A DNA stretch of 64,000 nt from Boletus sp. NGJ (lineage: Eukaryota; Basidiomycota; Agaricomycetes; Boletales; Boletaceae), in NCBI GenBank assembly GCA_019096195.1, contig JAGTXK010000014.1:186001-250000 (forward strand), written 5' to 3'. Numbering within the stretch: position 1 is the first letter of the stretch; each line of letters opens with the position of its first letter. Both the position numbers and the translations under genes were made by a program. The notes under the pieces are model-generated. The model ran no database searches. It saw only the letters and a program-made list of their open reading frames with translations, and was not told the DNA's origin. Shown here in pieces: positions 1 to 10,935 of this stretch.

Positions 1-58
1 GCGAACATGCTTGACCTCACTGTGGTATTGGCGAACAAAACACCACTCAAGGTGAGCC

Positions 59-1175
59 AGAGCATGTGCTGTGCCCAACCTCAATCACTGCACTTTTAGC
101 CTGTTGTCATCAACCGACTCCTGGAAAATGTTCTTCAACACCAATATTTCATCTCCTGCTAATGGTGATCATGTTGTCTGCACAGATGCTCATAGAGTGT
201 CCTCCAATGACCCCTCTAGGCTGGGTTGGCGTCTTCTAGAACAACATCGTCAGCTTGCTTATTTAATGTCTCTCGTCAAAGACCCCAACATATGCAAGAC
301 AGCCCTCTGCCAGATCACAAGTCTCTGGGAGAGTGTACAGGTGAGTGACAAAGAACATGCGACTTGGGTGCCAGTCAACAGTTTGTAAATCCATTTGGGA
401 AAACCTTTTTTTGTGCAGCAGATGTTCAATATGCATGAAAAGCGTCAAGTCATATACGTGTTCTGCCTGCTTGAGCATGTGATGAATCCACCCGCGAATG
501 CCAACAACCTACCTTGGTGGCTCCCGATGTTTACAACGCTCATCTTGCTGCATGCCCTTTGCGGCATCTTTTACCCCTCAAATTTTATCTATGGACGATG
601 GGAAGGGACTGAAGCGGCATACACTTGGGATTTGGCGGCCAGTATTTTTCAGAGCCGAAAGAACGACATGAATGTGTGCGCTGGAATCTTGGAGGTTGGT
701 GGGTTTGTTCTCATGTGAGGTTGATTGAGATGCTCGGACTGATGCCTTTTTGGGAGGGTGGGAATGAAATAGATATTAGCAAACCTGACATGCAATCCAC
801 AAGTTTGTACTTCCCTTGTCCTCAAGTCATCCTGTTTTGTCATGAATTGAGATGCAGGTCGGGGACAGCCCTGGCAAGGAATCGAAGGCGTGGCTTCGCA
901 TTTTTGAAAACGTCCTCATAGTCACCAATACCTCCAAGTTGAGTTGAGTGATGGAAGACTAATGGTGTTCGACCCTGTGTCAACATTTGTCTTCTCTCCT
1001 GCAGAACAAAGATACAGTCACTCCACATTGTCTCTTTGTTGCCAACAAGTGTCATTGTGTTTTGAAGATGAGGCAATGGCTATCCTGCAGCAAGGTGTCG
1101 CAGTCATTCTACAGCTCAGCCTGATCCAATATTGCAAAGCTCTTAGGCAGCACAATGCTGCAGGGAATACATAGA
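59..1175 (+). pseudogene. Unrecognised spliced host-like gene, partial
   Basis: Coding-like reading runs from the left part of the window to about 340, where an intron with GTGAGT donor and CAACAG acceptor (341-381, 41 bp) joins it in phase to a second open stretch of about 100 codons (382 to about 694). Further short coding-like pieces follow, for example around 856-920 (reading VGDSPGKESKAWLRIF), separated by possible introns. After about 940 in-frame stops appear. The second exon contains a hydrophobic stretch (LPWWLPMFTTLILLHALCG) that could be a membrane or buried helix. I do not recognise the family. The gene is cut by the window edge, so start and full structure are unknown. It reads toward the Myb/SANT-like relic on the opposite strand. 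Confidence 0.3.
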
Positions 1176-1230
1176 AAGAATGAGAGGGTGTTCATGATAC
1201 TATTGATATGTACAATGCAACAGTATGATA

Positions 1231-2877
1231 CTAGAATGCGACAACACCTTTCAACTTGCACAACTTCTTCTCAACCCACTTCATCCGCATGCTATTCTGG
1301 AATGTGACAAAGAACCTTACAGCATGTTCATTGTTCTTGTCACTCATATAGTCAGCGAGTAGCATCTTGTCGTTGTCATCAACAGGGAGATTGCTGACAA
1401 TGGCCGTGGCACACAATATAAGATTGGCTGTACTACTTGCTGGTGGGACAGCGGTTGTGGAAATCCTGGCACTGCCCTGAGTTTCCTTCAATTGGATGAG
1501 AGAGGCCATGGTGTTCGAGGAGAGTGTCGCCATCTTGTCCATAGCTGCACCACCTTGCAGCTGGGCCTGAACTGACGCCAACGGTGGTTGTGAGCGTTTG
1601 CTAGCAGACAATGCCCCCAAATCTGCATTGCTTGCGGGCTGTTTCCATTTGTTGCAGCTGATGCTGGTGTGGGCAGAGGAGTGGCCTGATGTTGGTGCAG
1701 AGATGCACAAACCTGGGGCTGATGGTGGGAGCAAGTTGGGATTGGGCAGTGATGGGTGGCACGAGAAGAGTGTTGAGTTGGGGGCTGGTGGTGGGATTGA
1801 GTTGGAATCGGGCGGTGGTGGATGGTGTGAGAGGAGCGCTGAGTATGGGGCTGATGGCGGGATTGAGCTGGAGTTGGGCGGCAGTGGATGGTGTAAGAAA
1901 AGTGCCAAGTAGAGGGCTGATGGCGGGATTGAGTCGGAATTGGGCAGCAGGGGATGATGTGAGAAGTGCGCCACATTGGGGTCTGATGATACGAATGTGT
2001 TGGAGTCAGGTGGGAGATCTGGGAGTGGTGGATGGTACATATAGATGGCCAAATTGCCAGTTATGTCAAATGAGTGTGGTTGGCCAGTGTGGGACAAAAG
2101 AGTCAGGGAGGAGGGTGGTAATGTTGAGAGCGAGGATGGAGATGGATATGCGGCATTTGTGCGGTATGAAGCGCCACCTTCGAGATAAGCCTGAGGTGCG
2201 AACGCAGATGAAAAGCCTGAGGTGCTAGAATCAGATGGTGGATAGGTAGCAGCAGGCAGCCTGAAGGCAGTGGAAGTTGCTGGAAGCCCTTGGGGTGGAT
2301 AGGAGGCATCAGGGGAGGTGGCGATTGTTCCAGTTGATGCCCAGGCAACATTTTCTGCTGTGTCTCCAGGTCGGTACTTGCCGCAATTCCTACTTGTCTT
2401 GGAAACAAGCATTTGCACCTCATAGAAATGCAGAAATCCTTTGTTGGAAAATCGGCGAGCTTCAGGGTGTTGCTAGAAACATATCAGCACGCATGAGTGA
2501 AACACTATGCAATGCTTACCCTGCAATACACACTCCACATTGCTTCGAGTGCTGGTGTAACCAGCACACCGTCCAAGTCACAGTAGTGGAGCCCAGATGT
2601 ATTCTTTAGGTCGAGGACAATGTAGTAAGCACTTTTGATCTGTTGAACATCAGTAGGGCTCCTCAAGCAAATTTTTATATGACATACCTTTGATCATCTG
2701 CTGGAACATATTTTTCCTGTTTTGAGAGCGTCTTTGGCCAACAGAAACTTCAAGTTCATGTAGATAGCAGCCTGTGAAAATGTAGTAGATTTGAAGTTGC
2801 TGTTGCCAGATTCGGATTTGTGAGCATGCAAGTAGTGGAGGAGCTCTGACATCTCCTCGACTGTCCAGTGGGCTCAT
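1231..2877 (-). pseudogene. Myb/SANT-like domain protein, decayed
   Basis: A fungal Myb/SANT-like DNA-binding protein. The domain reads AHWTVEEMSELLHYLHAHKS near 2820-2873, then IKSAYYIVLDLKNTSGLHY and ALEAMWSVYCR near 2520-2640, the two-part pattern of this Agaricomycete family (WT.EE...LL, then a K.AY..V..LRN.SG block and a W..Y block). Two GT-AG introns are visible: 2640-2687 (48 bp) and 2473-2519 (47 bp). The C-terminal exon (1231 to about 2470) is Pro/Ser-rich and ends with a conserved-looking tail (about residues 300-395 of the last exon). Two in-frame TGA codons, at 2694-2696 (where the family has a Trp in the K-W-x-x-IK region) and at 2874-2876 just before AHW, indicate decay by TGG/CGA to TGA. 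Such proteins are probably nuclear; the target is unknown. Confidence 0.7.
1699..2037 (-). repeat. Coding minisatellite, 66-bp (22-residue) Pro-rich units
   Basis: Inside the last exon of the Myb/SANT-like gene the protein repeats a 22-residue unit of the form HHPLPPNSSSIPPSAPYSAL about five times, the first and last copies being the most diverged. The repeats keep the reading frame. On the plus strand they appear as G/T-rich tandem copies with 'ggcgggattga' in each. Confidence 0.8.
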
Positions 2878-2880
2878 TTG

Positions 2881-3330
2881 ATCCCTTTGTCGCCCAGAGA
2901 TAATAGGGGAGGAGCATGGAGAGTTGAACGAAGTGAATGAGTGGAGTGCGAAGAGTCATCTGAAGACAGCATCAGATGGCGAGTGTGCACAATGTTGTGG
3001 GGGCGGACATACATGGTTTGTTGGGGTGGGGTCAGTGTGTGGGGAATTGCATGTGACTCGGAGTAATGGAGATTCGGAGCATGTGGGGCAATGTGTGGAA
3101 AAATGCATGCGATGCATAGACATGTGACCAGAGTTGCTCACATGACCAGCTCACATGATCGGGATCCCTCACATGGCATAGTTCACATGACTATTGCAGC
3201 ACACATGCAATTAGCTGAGTGCTATCTAGCATAGCTGAAGTTAGTCGGCCAACCTTGAAGCAAGGAAAACAGGGCCTAAGTGCCTTGAGTTTGAGTGCAG
3301 GGAGTCATCGTACTTTACGGGCCAATTAGC
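2881..3330. other. No gene; cluster of CACATGA(C) words
   Basis: No convincing gene. Between about 3118 and 3192 the word CACATGA/TCACATG occurs about five times in 75 bp, alternating with short spacers. The phrase tgatcgggatccc at 3158 recurs near 6548, so this may be an old repeat fragment. Confidence 0.4.
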
Positions 3331-3689
3331 CACTGAGGCTGCTGTTCCCAAAGATCCAAATGAAAATACTTCCCATACTGCACAAGATTCTGCAGGCATG
3401 AACGAAGTATGGCCTCTCTACCCTTACGTCTACATCCGCCCCACCCTTGCACACATGCTTCAACACCCGTTCTCTGAACGTGTCAAAACACACCTTGTGA
3501 CAAGTTTGCCATCCCAGACCGACACTGTATACAAAGTCACAAAAGACGAGTTCAAACATGGCAAGCGGACGAACACCTGCTCGCATTTCATGGTCTTCCG
3601 TCTGGGACTCAACAATATCCACCAGCAAGTCGAGGTGGGTTTTGCAGGCACTCAAAGCCCCTGGAGAGCTTGATTGGCAGAGATCCAAA

Positions 3690-4231
3690 CTGAGTATTCA
3701 ACGGAATCCTGGTGGCATTTAGGATTTTGAAGTGGCGGAATAAGCATTGACCCAAAATGCAAGAGAATGGGTGTGACGAACGACCACCACGACTCTGCAG
3801 AGAATGTGAGAAATGACTGCATGCAGTGGACTCAAAGGTGGAGCAGTTAGTTGGCTCTGCATTGCAACTGCAGTAGAGTCTGTCGGACTCTGGTGGCGGA
3901 GGGTGGTAGAAAATCCATTTCCTTCAGCTCACAGGATGAATATTGAATGCACAAATGGTTGCAAATAGCAGTGTTGGGCGATAAATTCCAAGTCCATTTT
4001 ACTACTCGCTTTCTGACTCTCGGTTGCTGCTACCACAACCCACTTTACAACATCTTTCTTTTATCACACACATCACTCCAATCCCTACACATACTTTCCC
4101 ACTATGCAAGTCTGCAGCTTACATAGTGAGAAAGGACTAGTGGGAAAAAAAGGTCAGTTGGTAATCCAGCATTTATTGCTAACACCCCTTTTCCCCATTC
4201 AATAGAAATATCTCATCATTACAGCACCTGC
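3690..4231. other. Intergenic, nothing identified
   Basis: AT-moderate sequence between a weak two-strand open region (3326-3688) and the solo LTR-A. No open frame longer than about 50 codons with recognisable features, no RNA gene seen. The target-site duplication of the solo LTR lies at its right edge (4227-4231). Confidence 0.5.
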
Positions 4232-5241
4232 TGTTACGCCAGGTAACAATGTGACACGTTCCCGTATAATCCCCCTGTTGGATTATAGGACTAGCAGGAC
4301 TTGAGGGAGTTACTCAACCTCCAGAGGCCCAACGGTTTCCTCTGACTGGGGAACCAACTGCTAGCTTTACGTAGAGTCCTCTTGTTACCTCTACGACCAA
4401 TGGTGGAGTCTCGGATTTACCACGGAATCCCAATCCTATAAGAAGGGTGGGCAGACCGGTGCGCAGGCCTAGGAGCAGTAGCCTTCTGTCTGCTGATTCC
4501 TAGGGCTTACTGGGCCTAGTATCGGTGGCGGAGTCCCGATGTACGAGTGCCGGTGGCGGAGTCCCGGGCTTGCTGGGTCAGTGGCGGAGTCCTGACCGAC
4601 GACGACCAACCTCTGTTGGTCATTGGAGTTGCCGAAGCTTTAGAAGCCTGTAACGGCAACAACGGTGCCCAAGTGCGAAGTGATGAAGAAGATGATCACG
4701 AGCACGAGGGTGAGCACCTCCAGATCGCGGGAGAAGGCTTCTGAGGTGAAGTGGAACCTGTAGCGGGAGAAGCAGTAGATTACACAGGAAGGAGTGTAGA
4801 TCTAGGTTAGAGTTACATGAAGGGCCCGCATCCCTATTTATAGGCCTTACCCATCTAGGGCAGGCTTCATGACGAATATAGTAATGTTTAGTCGCAGACG
4901 AAAGATTACTATAAAGCGGATCAAGGCATGAGTCAAATGGGGAAAGTAGGAGTACTGGGCTATGCGCGAGAGAGCACAGCCAAGGAGGCAATGTCTGTGA
5001 TCAGGTCAAAGAGGAAGAGAGCATGTATCAGGTGAAATAGAGAGGCGGTGTCCATACCAGACAGGTAGGTTCCTAAAGAGGAAGTTGCGAATAACTTCCT
5101 AGAAAGGTAGTTCCGGATGGGGCAATGCCTGGGTTGGTGTCACGGGGGAATCCCTGGTTAGAGTCGAAGAATAGGTTGTCCCATAGTCCTACGGGAGGAG
5201 AAGGAAGGGGAAAAGATGTACCCCCTTCGTTAACCATAACA
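4232..5241 (-). mobile_element. Solo LTR, family A (copy 1), Ty3-like
   Basis: A 1010-bp LTR in minus orientation with TGTTA...TAACA ends and a perfect 5-bp target-site duplication CCTGC (4227-4231 and 5242-5246), so it is a clean solo LTR left by LTR-LTR recombination. Reading on the minus strand it has a TATA-like box (cctataaatagggatgcggg) and the shared stretch 'cttcatgtaactctaacc'. A short motif ggtggcggagtcc is repeated several times near 4520-4600. It is richer in CpG than its surroundings, which suggests a later arrival than the neighbouring relics. Two more copies lie at 18575 and 53564; family LTR-E (48019) shares its promoter region. Confidence 0.9.
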
Positions 5242-5343
5242 CCTGCCCTGGCTATTACACAAAGAGGTCAGTTCGATCGAAAATCTTCGTTACCAATCTC
5301 ACCTTTGTTTCCACTTCCTCTAGATCATAGGGAGGCTTTGAGG

Positions 5344-5740
5344 GTCGGGGCACATGACAATGTGGGAGCAAATGCACTCCTCTTACCCATCCTGCCTTGG
5401 TGTTCGCAGCATTGTATTTGCAGGATATGTGGCAATGGGGGCACAATTGCGCTCCTTTTGCACGTTTTTTTTTTTTGGAATTGATGGGTTGGCAGGGCGT
5501 GCGGTGATGTGGGTGCAATTGCACTCCTCTCACACATCCTTCATTGGAATTGGCAGCATTGCAGGGCATGTGGTGATGTGGGTGCAATTGCACTCCTCTC
5601 GTGTGTCCTTCATTCGGAATTGATGGTGTCATGGGGCATGCAGCAATGCGGGTGCAATAGCGCTCCTCTTGCACGCCTTGCCTCAGGATTCACAGCATTT
5701 CAAGGTGTATGGTGAGATATGCAGCAATGCAGGCACCTCA
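5344..5740. repeat. Tandem repeat, about 70-bp unit, five to six imperfect copies
   Basis: The core 'gtgcaattgcactcctctc' recurs at about 5511 and 5581 (70 bp apart), with diverged copies near 5366, 5438 and 5650. Each unit also carries gcatgtggtgatgtggg. Open frames on both strands across it are by-products of the repeat. One copy has a run of ten Ts (about 5466-5475). Confidence 0.75.
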
Positions 5741-6594
5741 CAAATACTTTTGGTAACTTGTCATTCCCCCTTCCCCCTTCCGACCTCATTGGTAGGTCAC
5801 ATTGTATTAAATTTCTTGATGCTAACTTAGCTTCAGCTTGTTAAATCTGTCCCTTGCAGCCTAACTTGAAGTCCCTCCATTTCTATGCCAGTGGTAAGTT
5901 TTGTAAGATTTCATTTCTCTTTGCTCAACCAGCTTTAGGCTTCAAATTCTCTCCCCAATCGTTTTTTTCTTTTCTTTTCTGATTGCAATTTATGTATTTC
6001 TTCACTTTTGCTGTACTTTCATACCTGGTGTCAGGTTGAAAGGAGGAGGGCCCCCTCCGAACAATCTGTTGTCAGCCTTTCATTCCATTTTGCTACTTAG
6101 ATACTTGGGCCGAACTGGTGCAAACTCATGGTCCAGCATCCTGACAAATGAAATGGTCATGTGATTCTCTGCCACTCTAGGTGATTACTAATCACACTAC
6201 CTGGTTCCATCGGAATGAAGGTCTCCGAAATAAGAAAAGATTGGAGGATTCTTTTTTTAGTGCCATTGGTGCACTGGAGCTGCCCAGCTGGATGATTACG
6301 AGGGATCATATTGCGATCTCAGCATGGACCTCTGCTTATGCATGCACATACGTGTGACTGACAGATATGAGGTCATTCAAACACGCAAGATTGGCATCGG
6401 GTTCTTTTCTCTCTCCTGAAGCTGAGCTAGGGCTGGATCAAAGAATTGAAAGTCCTGATGGCAAAGTTCACAATAACATCAGTATCAGATGGCCCACAAG
6501 GATGACTCAACAATAAACTCACATTGCTCACAAGTGCAGGTCCTGCCTGATCGGGATCCCCCAGTAGGAATCCGACTCAGAGTTTGAACTGACT
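5741..6594. other. Intergenic, nothing identified
   Basis: About 850 bp without a supportable gene. The string cacaagtgcaggtcctg near 6530 recurs near 8506, about 2 kb downstream, in the same orientation; it may mark remains of one repeat. Confidence 0.4.
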
Positions 6595-7155
6595 GTGGTC
6601 ACACCTGGGTCGGGCCGCGCTGCTCAAAGCAGCTTTCATTTCGGCAGCGACTGTTATTGTCAAACAGGCCTGCAGTGCGGCACCATCGCTCGCTCCCCTC
6701 CTATACTACCATCGCCCAGAAAGATGGTGTCCCTTGGCATGGCTATGCATGGCGGTTATTCCACCCCTCAGAGGGTTGTCATCCCCTCAACAATCAGCAT
6801 CAAAGACTGTTCCATCACCCGATTGGTGTCCAGGTTACATCTCACTTTCAGCACACCCAGCAGCATCCACGCCAGATCTCCTGCAATCAAGAAAGCCAGT
6901 AAAGCCACATCTTCGCTCGCTTTAGTGGCCTCATCAACTCCTGACGAAGAAACGGCCAAGGTAGCCAAGCTTCTGGATGAAATGCCATCCCTCAATGACC
7001 TTGGCAAGTATCTATTTGTTTGCCTCTTCAAACGTTCGATTACTTTATGCAAAGTTTCAGAATCATGTGGCGATAGCATAGTGGGGCATCTTGTCCAGGT
7101 GTACAGGGGTTTTAGAACCAGTCAGGAAATTTTGGTGAGTAGCATAGGCCCCTGA
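6595..7155 (+). other. Open region, possible exon of an unrecognised gene
   Basis: An open stretch of about 186 codons, Ser/Thr-rich in its first half and more ordinary later (SSTPDEETAKVAKLLDEMPS near 6940-7000). It is followed by a GTGAGT donor-like sequence at about 7135 and may be the 5' part of the gene whose recognisable domain lies at 7416-7974. No family recognised; the link between the two is inference. Confidence 0.3.
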
Positions 7156-7415
7156 CTATCCTTGTTGCTGACCACCATATCTTCATCCTAGAAACTAAGC
7201 TCAGTTTCGGGTGAGGAGTTTAGCATCATACAGCACATTGTTTATCAATATCCAAGGCAGTTTGGAAAGCCACAGTAACTTTCTCTTGATATCTGGGTGG
7301 TCAACCATTTTACTAAAAGAAAAAGTGCAGCTTTTCTCATTTTAGCAAAGATAGGGTACTGATCGTTGAATGCCCCTCTGGCATTCACGAATCTACAATT
7401 CGGACTCTAGACAAG

Positions 7416-7974
7416 ATGCTAACAAGCCAAGGGGTTGATCTTCCCTATCCAGCAGAGCTTGTCCATGCACAAGTCCACCACAACAAAGAGCTGGAAGCTG
7501 ATGAAGACACCATCATCCCAGATGCTTCCCTGGAGTTTACTGTGTTGAATGCCTCGATGGCTTCCATATATCCTGTTGTCTGCCAGATCGCCTTTTCATA
7601 GTCATTCGAGGATGCCTGGCATGGAGTTCAGAGCCTTGCCAATGTGCATGACTCCATCCAGATGGCTATTATCATCAACATCAAGGAAGATCCTGTATAC
7701 AAAAGCCCAACGTCAAAGAGTAAGGCATAGGCGGCTTTATCGTCTCAACTTCTAGATTATGTTGCCTTTATAAACTCCAGTTTGTACCGTGCGGGCTCTG
7801 TCACAGGATTGTTGAACTGTTTCAGGCCATTGGAGGCTGGCGAGTATGCGTGGTGCTCAATCAAAGAGGTAAACTACCATGTGTGGGTCAAGCCTCCCAG
7901 CTCCAATTACTTGGATGTTGACATTAAACCCTCTGAACATTATGCATCTTGCGTGAGTACATCACTTGGCTAAG
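7416..7974 (+). pseudogene. PD-(D/E)XK-like domain protein relic (tentative)
   Basis: Reads IIPDASLEF, then YPVVCQIAFS followed by SFEDAWHGVQSLANVH, then MAIIINIKEDPVYKSP and a C-terminal block ending near DIKPSEHYAS. The spacing PD ... PVVxE(Q)IAFSxS ... IIIxI resembles the nuclease-like fold found in many Agaricomycete hypothetical proteins (from memory, not searched). The position expected to be Glu reads Gln. Two in-frame TAG codons, at 7599-7601 and 7728-7730, fit CAG to TAG and TGG to TAG. A GTAAACT donor-like site lies at about 7868. Function unknown; the call is tentative. Confidence 0.35.
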
Positions 7975-7979
7975 GTATC

Positions 7980-8985
7980 TTCATTCATATTGACATGCTA
8001 CCAGACATCCCCTGGCAAAGTGGGCTGGGATAACGTTGAAGCCTTGTTTCTTCAGGGCCTAAATGAGGTAAAATTGCATTTTGCGAAATGATTATTTGTG
8101 ATTCTGCGCAATCCTTGGCAACCATCGTCAACATCACCCCCTTGCGCTCGCATATGATTATACTTCCCACCTTGCTGCTGTCATTCAATGAAGATATTAG
8201 GATAGAGATCATGCTCACCAGTCACAAGCGATACAAAGACTGGTTTACTAGGTTATTCCGTAACATGAAGCACATTCATGGGGATTCAAGAAGTGTCTGA
8301 AATGTCATGTATTATCATTTCCATGCACAGTTTTTTGTTTTGTTAATTTCATACGATTGTCGTTGCAAGAACATACATTGACTCTTGAATGAATGTATTC
8401 ACAGCTCGCCCTTCAAGTCCTTGCCGCCTATTAGGGAGGCATTGATGCAACAAGTACTAACCGTGCGAGTTTTACATTTTCAGTCGGTTACATACAGTCT
8501 GCCCTCACAAGTGCAGGTCCTGTAAGAGATTGTTGATATCTGTGGCAATTCCACGCATTACCTTGCTTGCACAACCAATCCATCGCACGCCTGATCAAAA
8601 GTAACATGCAATCGAAACAAAGGTAACATGTACAAATACTGGCCGGCTTTAGATAAACTTGGACATTCAGTTAGCCGGTGGTCTCTTCGCACTACTTCAA
8701 TCAAAGAGGGCTTACGCTTGTCTTCAGGTCTGACAGTTACCACCCGGTTTCAATTGCACTGAACTGCCAGGTACAGTGAATGTGCAAGTGCGCCACACTC
8801 TGAAAGGTAAATCCCTTGGTTGACTCTCTCTAATCATCCTCATAATTAAGCCTTGACAGACATCAGTCGTTTCACCCCCTGTTAATATGTTGTCTGTTAC
8901 AGATTGCAGTGCCGCTGAAACACCCCGAAGATACATACCCTTTCACATATAACCCAGAACATCCTGGGCCATTCATAAGTCGCAC
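7980..8985 (+). other. Coding-like fragments, no assignable gene
   Basis: Short coding-like plus-strand pieces are present, for example IAVPLKHPEDTYPFTYNPEH (from about 8903), preceded by a TGTCTGTTACAG acceptor-like site, and a piece ending VNVQVRHTLK before GTAAAT at about 8808. They suggest a multi-exon gene on the plus strand, but I cannot place a start, a stop or a family. The region also holds the second copy of cacaagtgcaggtcctg. Confidence 0.3.
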
Positions 8986-8987
8986 CT

Positions 8988-9797
8988 TTATTCATAGCCA
9001 AACGTCACTGAGCAGCTGCTACAGACCATCGCAGTGGCATACTTGTTTGGGTGCAAGTGAAGGATGGGGGTGAGGTCGTCTGGCACATGCCAGATGAGAG
9101 AGAAAGTAGAGTGAGTCGTGACAGCGTACCTGCAATACCACATATTGTCGCCATTATCTGCCCATTGTCCAACTGTTTTTGCAGACTCAGATGGTCTTGT
9201 TTGCGGGATGGAAGTTAGCAACATCACACTGTCATTTGTGCTCAATCTCCCTACTCGCCAATGATCCACATAGGCACCATTGTGTATGAAATCATGAAAC
9301 CATGGCTTGACATCCTTATCCTATTTGATGTTGACAGCACAACCCCAGAGTCTGATACACAAGTCATCGAGGAATTTCTCACCTGCAAGTTGCTCACCAT
9401 ATATTGATGAGGGCATGCTGTGCATGTTTTTCTTTGGTGGGGTCATTGATGAAGGTACTGAGCGACATAGCTTCATCAGTGGCAGAGGCCGTGTCAAGCG
9501 TTCGATTCAACCACTTTGGAGGTGATATCGAAGAGGGTAGACAAATGTGCTTGTATTCCTCGTTGCTCTGAGCACGACCATAGATCTGTTGCTAGTGTTA
9601 AGATTAACAGAGAACTGAGGTGTTTTGTCCTACCTAATAGAAGGCTTTGATTAGTCGTGTGCACATTCTCGCAGCCTTGTCTTCCATAGTGACCTTGATG
9701 GACTGGCTGACTCCAATGGCTTTTGAGCTGGCCTCTTTGACCGCATCCATGATCTCCTTGAACTTCCAATCTGCCTCATTCATGTACTCACCAGCGC
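8988..9797 (-). pseudogene. Unrecognised spliced gene on minus strand, decayed
   Basis: Reading down the minus strand: FKEIMDAVKEASSKAIGVSQ near 9700-9760, then an intron of GT-AG type (about 9593-9634) into IYGRAQSNEEYKHICLPSS, continuing through LDTASATDEAMSLSTFINDP and ALIYGEQLAGEKFLDDLC to about 9330 and on to about 8990. The exon before the intron ends in TAG directly before the donor, where CAG would be normal, and a second TAG follows NIK near 9327; both fit C-to-T change. No family recognised. Its 5' end overlaps the opposite strand of the region just upstream of the RMI1-like gene, so at least one of the two is rearranged or decayed. Confidence 0.45.
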
Positions 9798-9816
9798 ATC
9801 TGAGCATGGATCACAG

Positions 9817-10610
9817 AATTACCAGAAACCAGCCATTGACCAGGTAAGTGTATGCTCCATTCCTCGCTGCACCCACAAACAATATCTCCAGGAATGGCTT
9901 GCAGACCGCTCAGACTGGCTTTCGTCTGAGCTTGACCTCCACCCAAGCAGAGACTTTGACCAGTTCATCCAACACATCAAAGTACAACTCCTTCAATCCA
10001 ATCTCACAGACTCGACAGTTCCCAGGTCTGGTATTGATCCTTTTCTTGTCACTTCCAACCCAAATCCAGCCTGTCCACACCCACCCTGCCAGTGTTCCTC
10101 ACCCTGCCCATCAAGCCTCCCGCCCGAAAAAACCACTGGCCTGATACCACTGCTCGTTGAAATTAAAAGCATCATAGAAATTGTGCACTCTGCATTTAGC
10201 CTTTTGAACACACACCAGACCCATCTCAATCGGGAAGACTTGGGTTTAGCACAAGAAGAGAATGCTGAACAGCATTGTGACGAAGATGACAGGCCTGTCC
10301 CCAGGTTCCTCCCTGGTATGCTCAAATTCAAGCTCTCTGATGGCTTAACTACCTTTAGGGCCATCAAATTTAGGTCCCTCCCTCAGTTGGAGTTGGGCAC
10401 GACACCCCTCAGATACAAGGTGTGTCTCCTCTCTATCTCACCACAACCCCACTCATGTCACTCCTGGTAGATGTTACTTAAATCTACACCTATACACAGT
10501 GGTATTGCCTTCCTTGAGCCTGCAAATGTCACCCTCAATGGTTATAGAATCAAAGACCACGACATCAACAATGAACAAGTTTTTCTCAGTTCCCTCAGGA
10601 AACAATTAGG
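9817..10610 (+). CDS. RMI1: RMI1-like protein, N-terminal and OB-fold region
   Basis: RMI1 is the OB-fold subunit of the RecQ helicase-Top3-Rmi1 complex that dissolves double Holliday junctions. Three exons fit: 9817-9843 (NYQKPAIDQ), 9892-10419 (EWLADRSDWLSSELDLHP ... VQLLQSNLTDSTVP ... HSAFSLLN) and 10471-10610 (MLLKSTPIHSGIAFLEPANV ... LSSLRKQLG). The introns, 9844-9891 and 10420-10470, are GT-AG and keep the frame. The order is the RMI_N helical domain then the OB fold (MLKFKLSDGLTTFRAIKF, LPQLELGTTPLRYK, GIAFLEP), as in other fungi. The exons are open throughout. The first exon is not located. After 10610 the frame soon meets TGA, and the Pro/Gln-rich tail that follows (10660-10800) carries further stops, so the C terminus is either short or decayed. 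Confidence 0.75.
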
Positions 10611-10935
10611 GTATGTAAATTATCACAATACATTCTGTGTTGTCACATCTCACTGCTGAGCTGACATGCTCACAAATGTCTGCCTGATGCACCCGTTGCA
10701 CCCCAGCCATGTGTCAATCCACCTGACCAACCAGTACCAGTCTAGCCTGCATGCCAACATCAACCTCCACCCGCAGTGCAGCCACAAACAAGCCCCTCCG
10801 GCTGACATTGACGGCATGTATGCAGGTGACAACATAGCTTCTGATGTCGCACGTGAGATTACCGTACATATGGACGAGGCAATTGACACACAACAGAATC
10901 AGCGTGTTGGTATCTGTGCCCCGCCGCCTGCTAGA
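10611..10935 (+). other. Decayed Pro/Gln-rich tail downstream of RMI1-like exons
   Basis: After a GTATGT donor at 10611 the frame that continues the RMI1-like exons reads a Pro/Gln-rich stretch (LPDAPVAPQPCVNPPDQPVP) interrupted by TGA and TAG at positions where CGA or CAG would keep it open. RMI1 proteins of related fungi have a low-complexity tail here, so this is probably the old C terminus. Towards 10935 it runs into a retroelement fragment. Confidence 0.35.

Noticed and set aside
1598-2228. Long plus-strand Gly/Trp-rich open frames
   Set aside because: Shadows of the minus-strand minisatellite in the Myb/SANT-like gene.
3326-3688. Overlapping open frames on both strands (120 and 91 codons)
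   Set aside because: No recognisable motif, no splice context and the two strands cannot both be genes; not enough to call either.
5255-5674. Minus-strand open frame of about 139 codons with repeated peptide
   Set aside because: It is produced by the 70-bp tandem repeat and crosses into the solo LTR; no gene features.
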